Assembly (NCBI GenBank): GCA_964445985.1
Contig: CAYUMU010000105.1
Span: forward strand, 1 to 21,173
Source of the DNA: CAYUMU01 sp964445985
GTDB lineage: Bacteria; Planctomycetota; Planctomycetia; Pirellulales; S012-138
Direction: 5' to 3'
Length of the DNA: 21,173 bases
The translations under genes were made by a program, and so were the position numbers. The notes beneath the pieces were generated by a model. It made no database searches, was not told the origin of the DNA, and was given only the letters and a program-made list of their open reading frames with translations. Below, one piece after another: positions 13,315 through 20,953 of the stretch; position 1 is the stretch's first letter, and each line of letters opens with the position of its first letter.

Positions 13315-14625
13315 CTAGATCAACTCGCGAATCGGTTCCCGTTCCTCCAGCACGTAGCGCGGCCGGCCCGAGTAATCATTGAAGGTGATCGCCGGGTCGA
13401 TGCCCAGGTGCTTGTAGACCATGGTTAGCACGCTTTGCGGCCGATACGGCGCTTGCACCACCTTGGCCGCGTGCCGATCGGTGGCGCCAATCACCTGGCC
13501 CATCTGGTAGCGTCCGCCCGAGAACAGCACGCTGTTCACGGCAGGATAGTGGTCGCGTCCGCCCATGCCGTTCACGCGCGGCGTGCGGCCGAATTCGCCC
13601 ATCGCCACCACCAGCACGTCGCGTTGCATTCCGCGCTGATGAAGGTCGTCGATCAGGGCGCTCAAGCCGGCATCCAACCGCGGGGCTCGCTTGCTGATTT
13701 TTTCGGTCAGTTTTTCGTGGTCGTCCCAATCGCCCATTCGCACCACCACGTAGGGCACTTCGGCCTCGACCAATCGCCGCGCCAACAGCAGCCGCTGCCC
13801 GACGAGCGTGCGGCCATAACGGTCGCGTGTTTGGTCATCTTCTTGCCCGATGTTAAAAGCTTGCTGGGCTCGCTCGCCAGTGACCAGATCGAAAGCCTGG
13901 CGCGAAAACGCATCGAGCGCCTTGGCCTCGCCCGCCAGGTCGTTGAGCTGGTCGACGCGGTCGAGCTTCATCCGCAGCGCGCGACGGTGGTTCAACCGCT
14001 CGGTCGTGAGCTTTTCTGACAGAGTGAGATTGCTGACGCGGAACTCCGGCAGGTTGGGGTCATCGTTCACCGCAAAGAAATGATGCTGTGCCCCGAGCCA
14101 ATGAGCGCCCGAGTAGGCATGATGGCGGGGGAGCGATACATAAGCGGGAATCCCCGAGGCGCCCGCGCCACGAACGCGGGAAACCACCGCTCCCACGCTC
14201 GGCATCTCCCCCTTCAAGGCATTGGCCGAACCGCGGAGATCGTAGCCGGTTTCCACAATGTGTTCGGCAATGTGGCTGGCCTGCTCGTGATGTACCGAAC
14301 GGACGATCGCCAACCGATCCATTCTGCTGGCCAGCTTGGGCAGCAATTCGCAAAACCTCACCCCCGGCACTTGGGTTTGGATACTGGCCAGCTCCCCGCG
14401 ATATTCCGCCGGCGCGTCGGGCTTGGGGTCGAAGGTTTCAAACTGCGACGGTCCCCCGCCAAGAGTCAAAAAGATGACCGCCGTGTTGTTCGACTGCCCC
14501 GCCTCGTTGGCGGTCGCGGCCCGCATGCGCAATACATTGGCCAGTGCCATGCCGCCGACGGCCAGCCCCGTGGTTTGAAGCAGGTGGCGACGATGGCAGC
14601 GAGCCAGGCTCAAATCGGAGGGCAT
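13315..14625 (-). CDS. DUF1501 protein with twin-arginine-type leader
   Basis: This 436-residue protein is a DUF1501 member, with an alkaline-phosphatase/sulfatase-like fold. Typical blocks are IFLTLGGGPSQFETFDPKP, FCELLPKLA, HIAEHIVETGY and, near the C-terminus, MGEFGRTPRVNGMGGRDHYP. The N-terminus has RRHLLQTTGLAVGGMALA, a Tat-like signal (R12-R13). In planctomycetes such genes usually follow a DUF1549/DUF1553 cytochrome-type partner; none is adjacent here. Two ATGs lie close together. The first (14631) sits directly against AGGAG, leaving no spacer, while the second (14625) has six bases between AGGAG and ATG, so I chose 14625. It has its own promoter at 14742-14771. Function unsettled; an exported metal-dependent hydrolase is often inferred. 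Confidence 0.93.
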   Translation of the reverse strand: MPSDLSLARCHRRHLLQTTGLAVGGMALANVLRMRAATANEAGQSNNTAVIFLTLGGGPSQFETFDPKPDAPAEYRGELASIQTQVPGVRFCELLPKLASRMDRLAIVRSVHHEQASHIAEHIVETGYDLRGSANALKGEMPSVGAVVSRVRGAGASGIPAYVSLPRHHAYSGAHWLGAQHHFFAVNDDPNLPEFRVSNLTLSEKLTTERLNHRRALRMKLDRVDQLNDLAGEAKALDAFSRQAFDLVTGERAQQAFNIGQEDDQTRDRYGRTLVGQRLLLARRLVEAEVPYVVVRMGDWDDHEKLTEKISKRAPRLDAGLSALIDDLHQRGMQRDVLVVAMGEFGRTPRVNGMGGRDHYPAVNSVLFSGGRYQMGQVIGATDRHAAKVVQAPYRPQSVLTMVYKHLGIDPAITFNDYSGRPRYVLEEREPIRELI

Positions 14626-14683
14626 GGGCATCTCCTGCAGCGGGGCGGGACCGCGGTCGTGGGGGCGGGGCCAATCCTTGGGG

Positions 14684-14704
14684 TCGCGCCTTTCGTCGGC
14701 GCGA
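14684..14704. promoter_or_regulatory. Leader hairpin of the DUF1501 transcript
   Basis: TCGCGCC and GGCGCGA form a perfect 7-base GC-rich stem around a 7-base loop, inside the ~110-base leader between the promoter and the ATG at 14625. It lacks a U-run, so it is unlikely to be an intrinsic terminator. Confidence 0.35.
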
Positions 14705-14741
14705 GGATGTCACCCGATCGAGGGAAAAGCATCCAGGGATA

Positions 14742-14771
14742 TTTATATGTGATGCCGCCCGCGATTGTCAA
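14742..14771 (-). promoter_or_regulatory. Sigma-70-type promoter for the DUF1501 gene
   Basis: On the minus strand TTGACA (14766-14771), an exact -35, is followed after 18 bases by TATAAA (14742-14747). This is the best promoter match in the window. It lies about 36 bases past the stop codon of the zinc-ribbon gene, so DUF1501 can be expressed separately. Start near 14735. Confidence 0.6.
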
Positions 14772-14806
14772 AACCAAACGGGCCCCTGTACGCCGTGCGC
14801 ATGTCA

Positions 14807-16429
14807 CTAGGGCAGCGGATGGGCGGTTCGCGCGGCCGTTTCCAGCAGTAGATAAAACGGGTTGCTGGCCGGCACGCCCGGAGCGAGTCCTGCCATGATC
14901 AGACGCTTGCCCTGATGCACGCCCGAGTAATAGAAGAACGCTCCCGATTTGGCCTGACCATCGCTGGTCACGGTGAAGATGGCTCGGTTGAAGGCCACCC
15001 CATGCTGCTGGGCAATGTTGGAATAGGTTTGCGAGAGCCGCACGCTGCCCGGGCCGAACTCGCGTTGCAGCAAGGCGGTGGTCAAGTCGTCGCGGGCCGA
15101 AACCCTCTGGCCCATGTCGCTCACATTCACCACAAAATAGCACGGACCCGAAGGTCCGGCAGCTTGCCAGCTCCAGGTTTGCCCCAGCGGTAGCCGCACA
15201 TCGCTGGGCTGCATACCCAGCGGAATGCGAATCGCAAAGCGATCCAAGTCCTGCTCCGTTAGCAACAGGGCCGCGTAGCGCGGGTCCACATATTCCGAAG
15301 GCTCGGCCGTCCTTCCGCTCAGCGGGGGCAAGGCGCCCGCGGGCAGCGATTGCACGACCTGAGGGCTTTCGCCCTCGGGGTTAAGGCGGCGGATCGTTTT
15401 GCCCAACAACTCCAGTGCTCGGGGCCGATTCGCAAGGTGGTCCGAGGTCGCAAAAAACAATACGGCCAATATCCGATCATCGGCCTTCGTGAGGAATGCC
15501 ACGCCCTGAAAATTCGTGGAATCCTTCGTGGCTTGGAAATACCGGCGCGTAATCAGGAGATCCGCGTTTTGAAAATTGGTGGCTTGGAGCATGGTTACGT
15601 TGGACATCTTCGCGCCTAGCGAAGTCGTGTTCACCAGCGCGTCCACCATATCCAACTTTGAGGGCCTCGGCGGTTCCTTAAAAACCACGGCCGTCATGAA
15701 TTGATTGGGGACCTGCCCGCGAGGGCGATCACTCCAAATTCGGGTGATGGTTTGGCGCCGGTCCTCTTCCTCCGAAACAAGGGGGAGATTCTCGGGCACT
15801 TGAAACGAAAATGGCCCGATCTCTTCGGTTGGCCCCAGCGGGGAGAACGCTTCATTCGAGGCGACGGAATCGTTCGGGAGCGTGCCATCGCCATTGTCTC
15901 CCTCGTCGCCGAGGTCGGTGTTATTGGTGGGGCTCGGCGTGCCATCCGCGGCATCTCCACCGCCCCCACCAAACAGCAGCAGTGCCCCGCCAACGATCAC
16001 CACGGCGCCAACCGCCACAATGCCAACGATGGCGCTCGACGACAGCCCCGACTTCCGCGTGACGCCGGCGGATTGGAACCCAGGCTCATTGGGGAGTGGA
16101 TCGCCATAGGGGGCCGGAGAACTGGGCCTGGCAGGCAGCGGCGCCAGAGGAATGTGGTCGGCCGCTGGCTCGGGCACCAGCATCGGCTGGAGCGGCGCCG
16201 CCGGCGCGCCCACCAGATTGGCGGCCGAAAGGTTGAGGGCAATCTCGTCATCGTCATCGCGGCCAGCTTTGGCCACGGCCGCCGAAGTGGCCGGCGCGGG
16301 ACTGGCCGCTGGCTTGGGCTTGGGAAGTTGCAGCCGCTGCCCACAACCGCACTCCACCACGCTTCCTCCCAAGTGGTCCTGCAGGGCGTACTTTTTCTGG
16401 CAACTTGGACAGGTAAAGCGAATAGTCAT
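14807..16429 (-). CDS. Zinc-ribbon membrane protein with two tandem extracytoplasmic domains
   Basis: This protein has 540 residues. An N-terminal zinc ribbon has C7, C10, C27 and C29 (CPSC...CGC) and is followed by a Pro/Ala-rich linker. One membrane helix lies at about 131-153 (SSAIVGIVAVGAVVIVGGAL), then an acidic Gly/Asn/Asp linker. Two copies of a PsbP/DUF1795-like domain seem to follow: the first from about 203 (EEIGPFSFQVP) to 350, the second from about 396 (DRFAIRIP) to 535. The ribbon should be cytoplasmic and the repeats outside. The tandem duplication is my reading of matching blocks, not a computed alignment. The open frame reaches 16579, but ATG 16429 begins the zinc ribbon at the usual distance. 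No family-level function is known to me. The DUF1501 gene downstream has its own promoter. Confidence 0.87.
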   Translation of the reverse strand: MTIRFTCPSCQKKYALQDHLGGSVVECGCGQRLQLPKPKPAASPAPATSAAVAKAGRDDDDEIALNLSAANLVGAPAAPLQPMLVPEPAADHIPLAPLPARPSSPAPYGDPLPNEPGFQSAGVTRKSGLSSSAIVGIVAVGAVVIVGGALLLFGGGGGDAADGTPSPTNNTDLGDEGDNGDGTLPNDSVASNEAFSPLGPTEEIGPFSFQVPENLPLVSEEEDRRQTITRIWSDRPRGQVPNQFMTAVVFKEPPRPSKLDMVDALVNTTSLGAKMSNVTMLQATNFQNADLLITRRYFQATKDSTNFQGVAFLTKADDRILAVLFFATSDHLANRPRALELLGKTIRRLNPEGESPQVVQSLPAGALPPLSGRTAEPSEYVDPRYAALLLTEQDLDRFAIRIPLGMQPSDVRLPLGQTWSWQAAGPSGPCYFVVNVSDMGQRVSARDDLTTALLQREFGPGSVRLSQTYSNIAQQHGVAFNRAIFTVTSDGQAKSGAFFYYSGVHQGKRLIMAGLAPGVPASNPFYLLLETAARTAHPLP

Positions 16430-16797
16430 GGGGTGCCTGCCCGGCCCGGGGGGAATGTCGTGGAAAAGGATGCGGCGACTTGGGTGTGTTCCGAGTATTT
16501 TCAACCAGCTGCCGCACCTTTGCAAGCCGCGGAGCGTTGTCTTCTTGACCGCGGCCAAGCCACTTCCCCCGCCACGCATGCCTTGTGGCCGATCGGTGCG
16601 GGCGGGTCAAATCCTACAAATCGCGAAGTTTTTGCCGGTTGATCGTGTTCCGGCCGGCGTAGTAGGATCGCTGAATTATTTGCTGCCGCGACGTCAGGCC
16701 CCAAGGATAGTCGTCCCCCGATGATCCGCCCGGCTCCTGCCGACCGCGGGCCGCATCGCCCACCCACCGTAGCTTGGTCCAACCCGCATTAGCGTTT
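16430..16797. other. Divergent intergenic region between zinc-ribbon gene and lysC
   Basis: This 368-base stretch has no credible gene. A candidate lysC promoter lies at 16639-16668. I see no lysine-riboswitch-like structure, and no strong promoter for the minus-strand gene. Confidence 0.5.
16639..16668 (+). promoter_or_regulatory. Candidate lysC promoter
   Basis: TTGATC (16639-16644) and TAGGAT (16663-16668) are 18 bases apart, and the start would fall about 120 bases before the ATG at 16798. The match is moderate. Confidence 0.35.
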
Positions 16798-18615
16798 ATG
16801 TCACTCATCGTTCAAAAGTTTGGCGGCACCAGCGTTGCCGATAGCGAAAAAATTCTGGCCGCGGCCCGCAAGGCCATCCGCGCTCACCAGCAAGGCCACC
16901 AGGTGGTGGTCGTGGTCAGCGCCATGGGCAAGAACACCGATCGATTGATCGAGCTTGCCCGCGAGGTGAATGAACGGCCGCCAGCCCGCGAAATGGACAT
17001 GCTGCTCTCCACCGGCGAGCAGGTCAGCATCGCCCTGATGGCCATGGCCATCGACGCGCTGGGCTACCGCGCCATCAGCCTGACCGGGGCCCAGATCGGC
17101 ATCAAGACCGACAACACCTTTACCAAGGCCCGCATTCAATCGATCAACACCGAGCGGCTGCGCAAGGCGCTCGACGATGGCATGATCGTCATCGCCGCGG
17201 GTTTCCAAGGCACCGACGAGAACTCCAACATCACCACGCTGGGGCGCGGGGGGAGCGATACCTCGGCCGTTTCGCTGGCGGCCGTGCTCAGGGCCGATCA
17301 GTGCGAAATCTACACCGATGTGGATGGCGTCTATACCACCGACCCCAGGGCTCTGCCCGAAGCTCGCAAGATGAAGCAGGTGAGCTACGACGAAATGCTA
17401 GAGCTGGCGAGCCTGGGGGCTGGCGTGATGCACAGCCGGTCGATCGAATTCGCCAAAAAGTTTCAGGTGCCGGTGCATGTGCGGAGCAGCTTTGCCGACG
17501 TGCCGGGCACCATGATCGTGGCCACGCCAGAATCGGCCGACCGGGCCGTGAGCGGCGCCGCGCTGGTCAAGAACGAAGTCCGCGTGAGCGTGGAGGGCGT
17601 GCCCGATACGCCGGGGGCCAGCCTGGCCATTTTCTCGCGAATTGCCCAGCGGGCAGTCACGGTTGACATGATCGTGCAGAACGTGGGAACGCACGGCAAG
17701 GCCGATATCAGCTTTACCGTCCCTAAAGACGACATGCGGGCCACGCTGGAGGCGGTCGCCGAGGCGTGCGAAGAACTGGGCGCCGAAGGTTACAGCCACG
17801 ACGACGAGGTGGCCAAGATCTCGGTGGTGGGGCTCGGCATGGCGTATCAAACGGGCGTCGCGCAAACCATGTTCGAGGCGTTGGCCAACGCCAATATCAA
17901 TATCCAAATGATCTCGACCAGCGAGATCAAAATTTCGGCCCTGGTGTCGCGCGAGCAATCGCTGGCCGCGTTGCGAGCGGTGCATCAGGCGTTTGAGCTG
18001 CACTTGCCGCCCAAATTGAAGGCGGCCCCGGCCAACGCCGAGGCCGCCACGGCCAGCGACGTCGATCTGGTGGCCGCGCTGCAAGGGTCGCGGAAGGAGA
18101 TTTCCATTGAGCAAATGGTGACTCGGCTGCAAGGGATGGAAGACCTGACGATCGATGATATTTCGCTCGACGACACGCAAGGCCGGGTGACCATCGCCAA
18201 CCTGGCCGACCGCCCCGGCGTTTCGGCCAAGGTGTTCGAAACCATCGCGGCCTCCGGCGTGTTTGTGGATATGATCGTGCAAAGCCAAGGGCGAGACCGC
18301 CGCGCCGACTTGAGCTTTACCACTCCGCGCAACGACCTCGAACGCAGCCTGAAGATCGCCCGCGAAGTGTGCGAAGCCATGGGCGCGGGCCCGGTAACCA
18401 GTGCTCCCGAGGTGGCCAAGCTTTCGGTGTCGGGGGTGGGCATGCGGAGCCACACCAGCGTGGCGATTCGCATGTTTCACGCCCTGGCCCACGCCGGCAT
18501 CAATTTGGAGATGATCAACACCAGCGAGGTGCGCGTGAACGTGGTGGTGGACGGCCAGCATGGCAAAGCCGGCCTGGCCGCCTTGCAGCAAGCGTTTGCC
18601 GACGTCAGCCACTAA
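16798..18615 (+). CDS. lysC: Aspartate kinase with four ACT domains
   Basis: This enzyme phosphorylates aspartate, the first step to lysine, threonine, methionine and diaminopimelate. Its 605 residues carry an amino-acid-kinase domain with KFGGTSVAD (7-15), VVVVVSAMG, LLSTGEQ, GFQGTDE, TTLGRGGSDTSA and the TDVDGVYTTDPR block. Two pairs of ACT domains follow: the first from about 262 (NEVRVSVEGVPDTPG), with VDMIVQNVG and ISVVGLGM, and the second from about 450 (GRVTIANLADRPGVSA), with a repeated VDMIVQSQG and LSVSGVGM. Most aspartokinases have one pair and ~400 residues; four ACT domains at ~600 residues are known in cyanobacteria and some other phyla. The duplicated regulatory unit implies feedback control by amino acids. 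I chose ATG 16798 over the upstream TTG at 16774. No Shine-Dalgarno precedes it. Confidence 0.95.
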   Translation: MSLIVQKFGGTSVADSEKILAAARKAIRAHQQGHQVVVVVSAMGKNTDRLIELAREVNERPPAREMDMLLSTGEQVSIALMAMAIDALGYRAISLTGAQIGIKTDNTFTKARIQSINTERLRKALDDGMIVIAAGFQGTDENSNITTLGRGGSDTSAVSLAAVLRADQCEIYTDVDGVYTTDPRALPEARKMKQVSYDEMLELASLGAGVMHSRSIEFAKKFQVPVHVRSSFADVPGTMIVATPESADRAVSGAALVKNEVRVSVEGVPDTPGASLAIFSRIAQRAVTVDMIVQNVGTHGKADISFTVPKDDMRATLEAVAEACEELGAEGYSHDDEVAKISVVGLGMAYQTGVAQTMFEALANANINIQMISTSEIKISALVSREQSLAALRAVHQAFELHLPPKLKAAPANAEAATASDVDLVAALQGSRKEISIEQMVTRLQGMEDLTIDDISLDDTQGRVTIANLADRPGVSAKVFETIAASGVFVDMIVQSQGRDRRADLSFTTPRNDLERSLKIAREVCEAMGAGPVTSAPEVAKLSVSGVGMRSHTSVAIRMFHALAHAGINLEMINTSEVRVNVVVDGQHGKAGLAALQQAFADVSH

Positions 18616-18668
18616 GGATCGCGCGAGGAAGCTTTGACGATCGTGGGCTTGAGCTGGCTCCGTCTGTT

Positions 18669-18694
18669 CGTCAGATTTTCACCGTCAGATTTTC
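18669..18694. repeat. 12-bp direct repeat upstream of trkH
   Basis: CGTCAGATTTTC occurs at 18669-18680 and, exact, at 18683-18694, a 14-base period. It lies about 28 bases upstream of the TATGCT candidate -10 at 18722, where an activator would bind. Tandem sites suggest a dimeric regulator, although OmpR-type sites usually have a 10-11 base period. Confidence 0.5.
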
Positions 18695-18721
18695 GTCCCT
18701 GGCCCGCGGGTTTGGCCAAGA

Positions 18722-18727
18722 TATGCT
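18722..18727 (+). promoter_or_regulatory. Candidate -10 box for trkH
   Basis: TATGCT fits a -10 box, about 65 bases before the trkH ATG, but there is no acceptable -35 hexamer at the normal distance. This would fit a promoter needing an activator, such as one bound at the direct repeats upstream. Speculative. Confidence 0.25.
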
Positions 18728-18791
18728 AACGTGGTATCCGCCGATCCACCCGGATCAAATTTCATCCTCTCACCCGTAGCTCCGATCGCGC

Positions 18792-20450
18792 ATGGATTTT
18801 CGCCTGGTCGCACGCTATTTGAGCACGGTCTCGTTGCTGATCGCCATGGCGATGGCGTTCAGCCTCCCCTGGGCGTTGCCCGCCTTGAGCGCCACGCCGG
18901 AGTTCGAGTCGGCGGGCTTTAACGGCCTGCTGCTTTCGATCGGCGCCTCGCTGGCCTGTGCCGGGGCCTTGCGCTACCTGGGACGCGGCAGCGAAAACGC
19001 GCAGATGTTTCGCCGCGAATCCATGGCCGTGGTGGGGCTGAGTTGGGTGCTGGCCACGGTGCTGGGCGCTCTGCCTTATGCGCTGAGTGGAACCGCTCGC
19101 GGCAACGATCAAGATGGGCAGCCCGTGCTGATGAATTTTAGCGATTGGATGTTCGAATCGCAGTCGGGCTTTAGCACCACGGGGGCCACGGTTCTCAAAG
19201 ACTTGGAAGACCCGCGGCTGGTGCCTCGCTGCATTTTGTTCTGGCGTTCGAGCAGCCACTTCCTGGGAGGGCTCGGCATCATTGTGTTGTTTGTGGCCCT
19301 GCTGGGGCAGGGCTCCGCCGGCAAGGTGCTCATGCGGGCTGAAATGCCAGGCCCCACCAAAGAGGGCTCGCAGGCCCGCATGCAACACACGGCCTGGTGG
19401 TTCGTCGGCATTTACGTGGGGCTGAATGCCCTCTTGACGGTGCTGCTGATGATCTGCGGCATGTCGCTGTTCGAGGCCACCTGCCACGCCTTTGGCACCT
19501 TGGCCACGGGCGGGTTCAGCACTTACAACACCAGCCTGGGATACTTCGCGCTGCACCCGGAGCAATATCACGGGGTGTGGATCGAAATGCTGGTGCTGGT
19601 GTTCATGCTGATCGGAGGCACCAACTTCACCTTGCTCTACTTTGTGCTGGTTGGCAATTACACCAAACTACTACAAGACACCGAGTGGCGCGCCTATGTG
19701 GGTTTGATCGCCATTGCCACCGTGCTCATCATGATCGTGGGCATGGTCGAGAAAGACTTTGCCCCCGCCTCGGCGGCCGAAGTGGCGTCGGGCACTCCGC
19801 TCGCGCCCGAAACCGAAAACCCGGCCTCCTGGGCTCAGCAGGCGGCCACCGCCTTCCGCTACAGTTGCTTCCAAATTGTGTCCATCGTGACCACCACCGG
19901 CTACGGCACGCACGACTTCAACAGGTGGAGCCAGTTCAGTCGAGGGCTGATGTTCCTGCTGATGTTCGTGGGCGGCTGTGCCGGCAGCACCGGCGGCGGC
20001 CTCAAAGTCATCCGGCACGTGCTGTTCATCAAGATTCTGCATTTGGAAACCGAGCAAGCCTACCGCCCCAGCGTGGTACGGCCGCTGCGACTGGGAGGGC
20101 AGCCGCTGGAGGATCGCGACCTGCGGAAAAACATTCTGGTCTACTTCTGCTTGATCCTGACGATTTTTATATTTAGTTGGGTGACGCTGATCAGCATGGA
20201 GCCCGACGCCACTTGGGAAACCGGCCGCGAAAGCAGCCGGCTCGATAACAAACTGATCGATAGCGCCTCGGCCGTGGCGGCCACGCTCAATAATGTGGGC
20301 CCTGGCCTGGGAACCATCGGCGCCACCGAAAACTATGCGCATTTCTCACAACCCAGCAAACTGCTATTCACGCTGCTCATGATGCTGGGGCGGCTGGAGA
20401 TCTTTCCGATCCTGGTGCTCTTTCTGCCCAACTTTTGGAAGGCCTATTGA
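18792..20450 (+). CDS. TrkH/KtrB-family potassium transporter, membrane subunit
   Basis: This 552-residue integral membrane protein has four pore modules, each with a filter-like segment. These are SGFSTTGATVL (125-135), FGTLATGGFST (234-244), SIVTTTGYGT (364-373) and NNVGPGLGTIG (500-510). The conserved intracellular helix blocks SSSHFLGGLGII (153-164), GSTGGGLKV (398-406, family usually GST[AG]GGxK) and MLGRLEIFPI (531-540) are present. TrkH/KtrB move potassium (or sodium) with a cytoplasmic NAD/ATP-binding RCK partner, TrkA/KtrA. No such gene follows; the next 400 bases have no gene, so the partner must be elsewhere. The start at 18792 opens a hydrophobic N-terminal helix. It is 176 bases downstream of lysC, with its own candidate control region. 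Confidence 0.95.
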   Translation: MDFRLVARYLSTVSLLIAMAMAFSLPWALPALSATPEFESAGFNGLLLSIGASLACAGALRYLGRGSENAQMFRRESMAVVGLSWVLATVLGALPYALSGTARGNDQDGQPVLMNFSDWMFESQSGFSTTGATVLKDLEDPRLVPRCILFWRSSSHFLGGLGIIVLFVALLGQGSAGKVLMRAEMPGPTKEGSQARMQHTAWWFVGIYVGLNALLTVLLMICGMSLFEATCHAFGTLATGGFSTYNTSLGYFALHPEQYHGVWIEMLVLVFMLIGGTNFTLLYFVLVGNYTKLLQDTEWRAYVGLIAIATVLIMIVGMVEKDFAPASAAEVASGTPLAPETENPASWAQQAATAFRYSCFQIVSIVTTTGYGTHDFNRWSQFSRGLMFLLMFVGGCAGSTGGGLKVIRHVLFIKILHLETEQAYRPSVVRPLRLGGQPLEDRDLRKNILVYFCLILTIFIFSWVTLISMEPDATWETGRESSRLDNKLIDSASAVAATLNNVGPGLGTIGATENYAHFSQPSKLLFTLLMMLGRLEIFPILVLFLPNFWKAY

Positions 20451-20866
20451 GCGGTTGGCGGAAATTGCGATCGCGCAGGTGGCAGCGATTGTGCCGAACC
20501 GGGGAGTGTTCGGATTGCTTCGATTGGAGCAATTGCAGGGAGCTTGCCCTTCGGAGAGCGGTTGCGGGCCGGGAAAACTTGAGCGTTTCTTAGAAATTGG
20601 TCGTCCCGCAATCGCGCCGTCAGATAGAGTTCCCATCGTAACCCTTCTGATGGCGCTTATCGCACCGGCGGCTATTCTGCTTCCGGCCCAGTTGCCATCT
20701 GCAAGTTCTGTATTCTCAGAAGTTTGTCACCGTCACATCGAGAAGCAGCAAGGTTCTCGGCACGCTGGTTGCTATTCCGCACACAAGCTTGCCTGGGGCG
20801 TCTGGCCGGTTGATCGTTGAGATCCTCCTGACCTGCCGCCTGGGAGTTTTGCGAAGGAGAAGTCAG
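20451..20866. other. Intergenic region after trkH
   Basis: This 416-base stretch holds a 121-codon open frame (20455-20820) that starts with TTG and lacks a ribosome site, a recognisable domain or coding-like codon use; I do not call it a gene. No terminator is evident after trkH. It may be degraded DNA linked to the transposase remnant to the right. Confidence 0.5.
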
Positions 20867-20953
20867 ATGCGCAAGGTACGAGTCACCGATCTGGTTGTTC
20901 TGGCCGCGAACGTGTTTGTCATTGGCTGGATCTTTTGGTCCCACACAAGCTAA
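20867..20953 (+). CDS. Possible 28-residue single-span membrane peptide
   Basis: This ORF encodes a short peptide: a basic start (MRKVR), a hydrophobic segment (LVVLAANVFVIGWIFW) and the end SHTS. A good AAGGAGA (20854-20860) lies six bases before the ATG. It has the form of a small membrane peptide, but the length is at the limit of significance. Its end abuts the transposase remnant, so it could also be the beginning of a longer gene cut off there. Confidence 0.35.
   Translation: MRKVRVTDLVVLAANVFVIGWIFWSHTS

Noticed and set aside
16430..16579. 50-codon N-terminal extension of the zinc-ribbon protein
   Set aside because: The ribbon normally begins a few residues after the start Met, as it does from ATG 16429; the extension is basic and unstructured.
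17398..18612. 404-codon minus-strand frame opposite lysC
   Set aside because: His/Gly/Arg-rich mirror of a certain gene; no family resemblance.
20455..20820. 121-codon plus-strand ORF after trkH, with a segment (VTLLMALIAPAAILLPA) faintly like a type IV pilin-type leader
   Set aside because: TTG start without a ribosome site, no Gly-Phe-Thr cleavage motif, poor codon bias. The hydrophobic stretch alone is not enough.
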